A DNA stretch of 33,825 nt from Cyanobacteriota bacterium erpe_2018_sw_21hr_WHONDRS-SW48-000092_B_bin.40. GTDB lineage: Bacteria > Cyanobacteriota > Vampirovibrionia > Obscuribacterales > Obscuribacteraceae. A program made the translations under genes and the position numbers. The notes under the pieces are model-generated. The model had not been told where the DNA came from. It saw only the letters and a program-made list of their open reading frames with translations, and made no database searches. The stretch covers positions 1-33,825 of the forward strand of contig JAUPUU010000023.1 in NCBI GenBank assembly GCA_030917395.1, given 5' to 3'. Positions 28,770-33,825 of this stretch are shown here, in pieces. Positions within the stretch are counted from its first letter, which is position 1; each line of letters begins with the position of its first letter.

Positions 28770-31115
28770 TTATTTCTCTGGCTGGCTATCTTTTTCATCG
28801 AATTCTGGTAGTTTTTGACCGCTCGCTTGCTTAATTGACTGTGTAAAATCGGCCGGGTTTACGGCAATTTTGAGACGATTGCCGTATTTTTTCGTGACCG
28901 CTTCGAAGCCTTGCTTAGTGATTTTGCCGCCGCGCGCGTTGATCGATTGTAAACTGGGCATAGAGGCTATTTCCATTAAGATTTCATCAGTAGCGCCGGT
29001 GTTCTCTATGTTTAAAGTGGTTAGATTCGGCAGCGTCTTTATTAGCTTCGCATCGTGCATGGTAATGGGCTTGTCCGGAGTGGAAATGTAGAGAGTGTCT
29101 AGCTGTTCGCTGCCAGCTATGGTTTCTAGCAGATTGGAAATGTATTTGTTTAAGTCGTAGGAGATGTAGTTAAGCTGCTTGAGGAGCTTAAAGCTTTTCA
29201 GGCCTACTGGTGTTAGATTGGTATTCTTGAGGTCGATCCAGTCGAGGTTGCTCATAGCGTTGACTTCTTCTACTTCGTCATCGCTAAAATCGCATTCTGC
29301 TAGTTCTAGTCGTTTGATACCAGTAAGCTGTTTTAAGTATACGAGAGTGTCTTTAAGTTGCTCTTTATTCTCGAATTTATATCGTGTTATATAGCAATAC
29401 AAGTCGTCTGGGCGAAAGCATTTTATGATTTCTGGATGGATCGCACTGTAGCGATTAGTGAAAAAGAATAGCCTTTTGTCTGCGGGAAATTGAACTTTTC
29501 CTGCGGCTGGAACAGCGCCAATCATTTTTCGATTGGTGTTGATTAGGCCAATCTGCTCTTCTGGAAAGTTGAATTCGATGGTGCTGCCATCTTCTGAAAG
29601 TTGAGAATAGTAGGTCGGCATGGCGTTGCTAGTGCTGTCATCTTTTCTTCTATTGATCAGACTGCTTGCAAGCTGGCCCGAGTAGGTAATTGTTGCAGCG
29701 GCTATGGTCAAGGCCGCCAGCACAATAAGTGAGGTGAGTACCACCATTGCTCGCTTGGAATTGCTCGGTGAGTCATTGTCAGCAATTTCGGAGCGTCTTT
29801 GACTGACTGATTTGAATGGTTTCTTGCCTTCAAAAAAACTGCGAGCGTACTTGTTCTCTTTGATGCGCTTTAAATCAATTGCTAGTTCTTTTGCCGACTG
29901 GTAGCGATCATCTGGATGCTTTGCCAGGCACTTCGCTACAACGTATTCGATTGAGTCAGGAAACTTTGTGTCAGGATCGACTTCGGCTAGAAGTGGTGGC
30001 TCATCTTGTTCATGCATCATGATGATTTCCATCTGGGATTCACCTTCAAATGGAACGTATGTAGTTAGGGCTTCGAAGAGTGAGCAACCGATTGAGTAGA
30101 TGTCTGAGCGGGCATCTACATCGCCCCCGACACTTTGTTCTGGGCTCATATAAAAGGGGCTGCCGAAAGTCTCACCGACCATAGTAAGGCTTTGATTTTG
30201 TCGGCCAAGTTGGAGGAATTTTGAAATGCCAAAATCAAGAATCTTCACGACTGTATCGCCGTCAACATTGCATACCATGATGTTGCCAGGCTTTAGATCT
30301 CTGTGAATAATGTCGTTTCGATGAGCATAGGCGAGACCGTCTAAGACCTGGAGAAAGATTTCGATTGCTTCGTCGAGATAGAGCGCGCCGTCGTCTATTA
30401 GAATCTGCTCTAGAGTGCGACCCTCTAGAAGCTCCATTGAATAGTATGGTAGCGAATGGTCGTGTAAGCCTAGATCGTAGACGTTAACTAGAGTACTGTG
30501 GTGCAGTGCACCTAAGGTTTTTGCCTCTGCCTGAAAGCGTTTCCAGGTCTGTTCGTTGACTAGCTCTGGTGCCAGGATTTTTAGAGCGAAGCGACGGTGT
30601 AAGCCTGTATGCTCGGCAGCGTAGACTACTCCCATGCCACCGCTGCCGATGATAGATTCTATTTTAAAGGTGCCACCGATAATAGTGCCAAGTTTTAGTG
30701 ACCTATTGCTGCTTGCGCTCGGTGATTCTTTTAACTGCTGCTGGCGAGTGTCGTGACGAGTTGATTTGTGTGTGGAGCGGTACGAGGTATTTGTGCGCTT
30801 TGATTCTAGCGGCTTAGCTTCTACAGGCTTAGCTACTACAGGATTCTTGCATTGGCAGCGCAAATCTTTGAAGAGAAAGGATGTGAATGAGCCCGAGCGC
30901 TCTTTGGCGCCGAGGGCCTTGCCGCAACGTGAGCAGACGCTGAGATTCTCCGCCTTAATTGGTGTTGGCCGTGTTGATGATGGCAGCGCTACTGAGCTGG
31001 GTGAATCAGATTTTTGATCACACTGACAATAGTTGTGCAGGAATAAGTAAGATGTGAACGAACCGGCTTTTTCAGCCAGTGGTGGTTTGCCGCATTTTTT
31101 GCAAAGGTCAGACAT
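28770..31115 (-). CDS. Receptor-like serine/threonine kinase with tandem Cys4 modules and external LRRs (paralogue 2)
   Basis: This 781-aa protein has the same architecture as the kinase at 25069: four-cysteine modules (Cys 5/8/30/32 and 61/64/87/89) around GSFTSYLF and GSFTSFLF; a basic linker (about 95-140); kinase with GSGGMGVVY, HRDLKPGN (261-268), DFG (284-286) and SPFYMSPEQ; a membrane helix (about 455-480); and C-terminal LRRs (for example LTGIKRLELAECDFSDDEVEEV). The kinase residues are all present, so it should be active. The extracytoplasmic LRR part differs more between the two paralogues than the kinase does, which fits different ligands. No strong ribosome site is seen before its ATG. 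It is the first kinase in the cluster. Confidence 0.92.
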   Translation of the reverse strand: MSDLCKKCGKPPLAEKAGSFTSYLFLHNYCQCDQKSDSPSSVALPSSTRPTPIKAENLSVCSRCGKALGAKERSGSFTSFLFKDLRCQCKNPVVAKPVEAKPLESKRTNTSYRSTHKSTRHDTRQQQLKESPSASSNRSLKLGTIIGGTFKIESIIGSGGMGVVYAAEHTGLHRRFALKILAPELVNEQTWKRFQAEAKTLGALHHSTLVNVYDLGLHDHSLPYYSMELLEGRTLEQILIDDGALYLDEAIEIFLQVLDGLAYAHRNDIIHRDLKPGNIMVCNVDGDTVVKILDFGISKFLQLGRQNQSLTMVGETFGSPFYMSPEQSVGGDVDARSDIYSIGCSLFEALTTYVPFEGESQMEIIMMHEQDEPPLLAEVDPDTKFPDSIEYVVAKCLAKHPDDRYQSAKELAIDLKRIKENKYARSFFEGKKPFKSVSQRRSEIADNDSPSNSKRAMVVLTSLIVLAALTIAAATITYSGQLASSLINRRKDDSTSNAMPTYYSQLSEDGSTIEFNFPEEQIGLINTNRKMIGAVPAAGKVQFPADKRLFFFTNRYSAIHPEIIKCFRPDDLYCYITRYKFENKEQLKDTLVYLKQLTGIKRLELAECDFSDDEVEEVNAMSNLDWIDLKNTNLTPVGLKSFKLLKQLNYISYDLNKYISNLLETIAGSEQLDTLYISTPDKPITMHDAKLIKTLPNLTTLNIENTGATDEILMEIASMPSLQSINARGGKITKQGFEAVTKKYGNRLKIAVNPADFTQSIKQASGQKLPEFDEKDSQPEK

Positions 31116-31163
31116 GATTTAGCTTTGCGCTACAAACTCAATTGCTACAGTGACTATTTGGAG

Positions 31164-31382
31164 CTACCGCCAGATTTCTGGATCGTCGCGCAATAGGTAA
31201 GCTTCGATGCCGAAGAATACACAAACACTACCAGTGATAAACATTAGTATCGCTGGAACGGTGTCGCAAATTAAGTTGGCATCGGGCTTACAGAATAGAT
31301 AGACGGAAAAGCCCAGCCAGCTCAGGCCCATTAAGGTCTGCACTATGTATTGTGCTTCTTTGAGTCCGTGCAGGTAGTTCAA
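31164..31382 (-). CDS. Small two-helix membrane protein
   Basis: This 72-aa protein has two hydrophobic segments (about 13-31, VQTLMGLSWLGFSVYLF, and 41-63, VPAILMFITGSVCVFFGIEAYL). It begins with TTG at 31382 and I see no strong Shine-Dalgarno sequence. It could be a real small membrane gene upstream of the kinase cluster, 48 bp before the second kinase, or chance. I do not recognise it. Confidence 0.5.
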   Translation of the reverse strand: MNYLHGLKEAQYIVQTLMGLSWLGFSVYLFCKPDANLICDTVPAILMFITGSVCVFFGIEAYLLRDDPEIWR

Positions 31383-31469
31383 TTTGCTGTGACCGACCGT
31401 TCGTAGCTATCCTGTGATTCTTGACAGTTAGGTCAAATATAACACAGAGCCGCTACTGCTTGGCAAGGG

Positions 31470-33062
31470 CTAGTGGTGGTCGTGTCCGCAGTCGTCGCAG
31501 TCATGCTCGGCAGCCGCAAGGGCCTCAAGATAGGTCGGGTCTATGGCATTGATGCGGGCCAACATGGCTTCTGCTTCTTTTTCTTGGCCAAGGCTGGAGA
31601 GGCAGCGGTAGGCTGGTTCTAGCATCTCCAGTAGTTCGACGTGGTCGGGGCAAAGATACCTTTCTAAAACCTCGGCATTGGTGAGATAAAGCGGCAGGGC
31701 TTCGGCAAAGCGGTCCATGGCAAAGAGGGTGCCAGCTAGCTCATTGCGCACGTCAACATCATCTACAAGTGTGAGGTTGGCTTCATTTTGAGCCACTTGT
31801 TCAGTCACCAGGCTTGTGGCTTTTTGGTGTAGGGCCAGTGATGCTTCGTACTCTTGAAGGAAGTCGAACAACGTGCCACAGGCCTGCAATTGCAGGGCAT
31901 TGAGTGGTCCGCCTAGTGTCGAATCGGCTTCAAAACGCTTGGCCCGGGCTTCAATTTGAGTCTTTAAGTCAGCCAGTGCTTTTTTCTCTCCGCCTGAGAA
32001 TTCCATCAAAATTGATACTGTTTCGAAGAAGGGGAAGTAGGAATAATCGATGCGGTCTGCTTCGCGCAGGGCAGCTTTCAAAGAGTTCTTTGCTTCTTTT
32101 TCATTGTTCTTTTCAGTGAAGTGCTGAGCGCTTTCAAGGGCGTCTTCCCAGCGCTTCCAGCGCTGCAAGTCGTCAGCAGACTTAGCGATTTCTTCAAGCT
32201 TGCGGTTGTGGCGAGCCAGTGGCTGTTCTAAGAAATCATTTAACCACTCTATAGCGCCTTTGACTGAATGCCATGCTGGCGCTGTGTCTTCAATGTGTCT
32301 ATCGAGACCGAAAGCAACAATTGTTTCATGTAAGTTTTCATCATCTTTGGTCAGGCCGCCGGCAATCAGTGTGCCTTTCATCAATGCCCGCGATAAGGCG
32401 CTTCGTGAAATTAGAGTGTCACCGGTTAAGGCAAAATGAATCAAAGCATTGAGATAGTGCCATTGCTCATCGTTTTCTGTTTCATCTTGCAGCATGGCCT
32501 GGGCTGCCCTGATTTCTCCTAGCTGGAGTAAAAAGCTTATGGCTAGCTCGCGCGGAATAGCTTTAAATTCGACCGGTAATTCTTCTTTGTATTCATGCAA
32601 GAACGATGTGACAATCTCGATTGCCTCAGTCTTTTTGCCGCAGTTCCAGTTTAATTGGGCCAGGTCTGCAACGGCTTGGGTGTAAGCTTCTGCATCCACT
32701 TGATAGAGCTCAAAATCTTCGTCGCTGCATTCTTCTTTGAGCTGATCCACAGCCTTTTGGGCATACTCTAGGGCCTCTTTGTTGTCGCTAGAGCCTTCGC
32801 GAGCCAGAATCAAATTGGCTACACCACAGCTATTGTTGGTTGCTTTCAAGGCTTTGTGGGCTGCCTTTACTCGTTCTTCAACTGTTTCACCGAGAATGGC
32901 CACGGCGATATAAGCATTGAGAGACTCTTCAAGCGCGTCAGGCTCGCCCTCTTCAGCCTCATACTCGGCGTCGATACAGCTTTCGACCAGGTCGTCATGA
33001 GGCCCGATTCTCAGGTGTGTAGATGTAGCTTCAGCCACGCTGGAGACGTCGTTGGACTTCAT
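31470..33062 (-). CDS. TPR protein with a His/Asp/Cys-rich C-terminal tail
   Basis: This 530-aa soluble protein consists largely of helical TPR-like repeats, with many Ala, Glu and Leu residues (for example EALEYAQKAVDQLKE and DRFAEALPLYLTNAEVLE). It ends in HDCDDCGHDHH (about 520-530), a short tail of the kind that binds Zn, Ni or Cu in UreE- or SlyD-like proteins. The start is ATG at 33062 with GAGG five bases upstream. The C-terminal half is clearly homologous to the neighbouring protein at 33188 (shared patterns KAALREADRIDYSYFPF and INAIDP), so the two arose by tandem duplication; the other copy lacks the tail. Function unknown. Confidence 0.82.
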   Translation of the reverse strand: MKSNDVSSVAEATSTHLRIGPHDDLVESCIDAEYEAEEGEPDALEESLNAYIAVAILGETVEERVKAAHKALKATNNSCGVANLILAREGSSDNKEALEYAQKAVDQLKEECSDEDFELYQVDAEAYTQAVADLAQLNWNCGKKTEAIEIVTSFLHEYKEELPVEFKAIPRELAISFLLQLGEIRAAQAMLQDETENDEQWHYLNALIHFALTGDTLISRSALSRALMKGTLIAGGLTKDDENLHETIVAFGLDRHIEDTAPAWHSVKGAIEWLNDFLEQPLARHNRKLEEIAKSADDLQRWKRWEDALESAQHFTEKNNEKEAKNSLKAALREADRIDYSYFPFFETVSILMEFSGGEKKALADLKTQIEARAKRFEADSTLGGPLNALQLQACGTLFDFLQEYEASLALHQKATSLVTEQVAQNEANLTLVDDVDVRNELAGTLFAMDRFAEALPLYLTNAEVLERYLCPDHVELLEMLEPAYRCLSSLGQEKEAEAMLARINAIDPTYLEALAAAEHDCDDCGHDHH

Positions 33063-33123
33063 AAGAACCTCGAAGAATGAAATATATACAGTGGGCTAAT
33101 TATACAGGTGAACTCAAGGCCGT

Positions 33124-33161
33124 GTTGATTCGTTGAGTTTAGCTTTACTCAACGAATCAAC
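33124..33161. repeat. 15-bp perfect inverted repeat between the duplicated TPR genes
   Basis: GTTGATTCGTTGAGT (33124-33138) and ACTCAACGAATCAAC (33147-33161) are perfect complements with an 8-base loop. No T run follows on either strand, so it is not a textbook terminator. It lies after the stop of the partial TPR gene and about 60 bases upstream of the other, where it could end one transcript, stabilise mRNA ends or bind a regulator. Confidence 0.7.
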
Positions 33162-33187
33162 CTGTGCCAGGTTTTTCAGGTCAGCTT

Positions 33188-33825
33188 TTAACCCAGATCA
33201 AAAGGGTCTATTGCCTTGATTCTGCTTGCCATTGCTGCTTTGCCGTCCAGATCTCCAAGCTGCTGGCAGCATTCGTGAGCTAACTCGAGGCTATCTAGTA
33301 GATCATAGTGAGTGGCGCCGAGAAATTGTTCTTGCTTCGCCAGTGCTTTTTTGCAGTAATTGAGCGCATCTCGATAGCGATTTTGTTCAAATAGAATTTC
33401 CGCTTGTGCTTTGTTGATTTCGCCAACTTCAAAGAGTGTTAGAGCCGAAGCTCTGTCTGGTTGATCTTCGTGTTCGAGTGTTTCTGCTATTTCTAAGGCC
33501 TTTATTTGATTGCTCAAGGCCGCTTCGATGTCGCCAAGCTCTCTGTAGATGGTGGCGAAGGAGTGAAAATTTAGTGCGGCTAGATCATTCTTGCTATTGG
33601 CACTAGAGGCATTGTCATTGTTGTCGCCGAATTTCTCCACTCGAGAGTCTACCTTCTGTCGCAATTCTTCAAGGGGAATGGCCCTTACATCGGCTTCTTG
33701 ATTGAGGGCCAAGAGGCCTGTGATTGTATTGTGAAAGGGAAAGTAAGAATAGCTTATGCGTTCAGCTTCGCGCAGAGCTGCTTTGAACTCTTTAGCTGCT
33801 TCTTTGTACATTTCATTGCTCATAA
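33188..33825 (-). CDS. TPR protein, paralogue of the neighbouring gene, 5' end outside the window
   Basis: At least 211 residues are visible. They match the C-terminal half of the 530-aa neighbour, including KAALREAERISYSYFPF, LHF-type helices, NRYRDALNYCKKALAKQEQFLG and IKAIDPFDLG. In the neighbour the homologous region is preceded by about 310 more residues, so this gene almost certainly continues past the right edge of the window; the ATG at 33823 is then internal. It ends INAIDP-like (IKAIDPFDLG) without the His/Cys-rich tail. Confidence 0.82.
   Translation of the reverse strand, partial: MSNEMYKEAAKEFKAALREAERISYSYFPFHNTITGLLALNQEADVRAIPLEELRQKVDSRVEKFGDNNDNASSANSKNDLAALNFHSFATIYRELGDIEAALSNQIKALEIAETLEHEDQPDRASALTLFEVGEINKAQAEILFEQNRYRDALNYCKKALAKQEQFLGATHYDLLDSLELAHECCQQLGDLDGKAAMASRIKAIDPFDLG

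Noticed and set aside
1-33825. CRISPR array, prophage, insertion sequence or tRNA gene
   Set aside because: No regular direct repeats with spacers, no phage or transposase proteins, and no tRNA-like cloverleaf were noticed on either strand by eye.

Overview
This window looks like a chromosomal stretch from a free-living, diderm, gene-dense bacterium with about 50% GC. The features seen are two serine/threonine kinases with leucine-rich repeats, many TPR proteins, Sec and Tat export signals, a TonB-like C-terminal domain, and frequent TTG and GTG starts with clear Shine-Dalgarno sites. Together they remind me of the non-photosynthetic cyanobacterial sister lineages (Vampirovibrionia/Melainabacteria, for example Obscuribacterales). 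That placement is an inference from gene style, not from a marker gene. I see no rRNA, tRNA, CRISPR array, insertion sequence or prophage.

Layout. 1-3.4 kb: the 3' end of tex; a stand-alone E2-type acyltransferase domain that has lost its catalytic histidine; a small secreted low-complexity protein with a strong terminator; and a membrane-anchored esterase. 3.4-6.7 kb: a minus-strand operon of a DHH-family phosphoesterase, a Na+/H+ antiporter and an L,D-transpeptidase-like protein. 6.7-7.2 kb: the decayed remains of a Sir2-type deacylase gene. 7.2-10.1 kb: a DUF1444-like protein and an unknown membrane protein. 10.1-12.9 kb: a secreted sulfatase followed by its likely formylglycine-generating enzyme. 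13.1-15.3 kb: an operon of an exported hydrolase-thioredoxin fusion, a DUF3465 protein and a DUF202 membrane protein. 15.5-17.9 kb: a Bcr/CflA-type exporter, a nucleotidyltransferase-fold protein and a TonB-C protein. 17.9-20.6 kb: two more alpha/beta hydrolases, a methyltransferase and a small conserved protein. 20.8-22.1 kb: an acidic protein, a metallothionein and an FCP1/NIF-like phosphatase. 22.1-25.0 kb: a TPR protein, a SecD-head-like secreted protein and an SGNH hydrolase. 25.1-31.4 kb: a minus-strand cluster in which two paralogous receptor-like kinases flank a Tat-exported DUF1460 protein and an ArsC/Spx-family protein. 31.5-33.8 kb: two tandemly duplicated TPR proteins, the second cut by the window edge.

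The most coherent functional units are the sulfatase-FGE pair (substrate and activating enzyme), the hydrolase/thioredoxin-DUF3465-DUF202 operon, and the double kinase cluster. The kinase cluster has the layout of an envelope-sensing system: N-terminal tandem four-cysteine modules, a cytoplasmic kinase, one membrane helix and an external LRR domain. It is the best candidate here for an undescribed system. Cell-envelope work dominates the window as a whole, with many exported hydrolases, peptidoglycan-type enzymes and membrane proteins.
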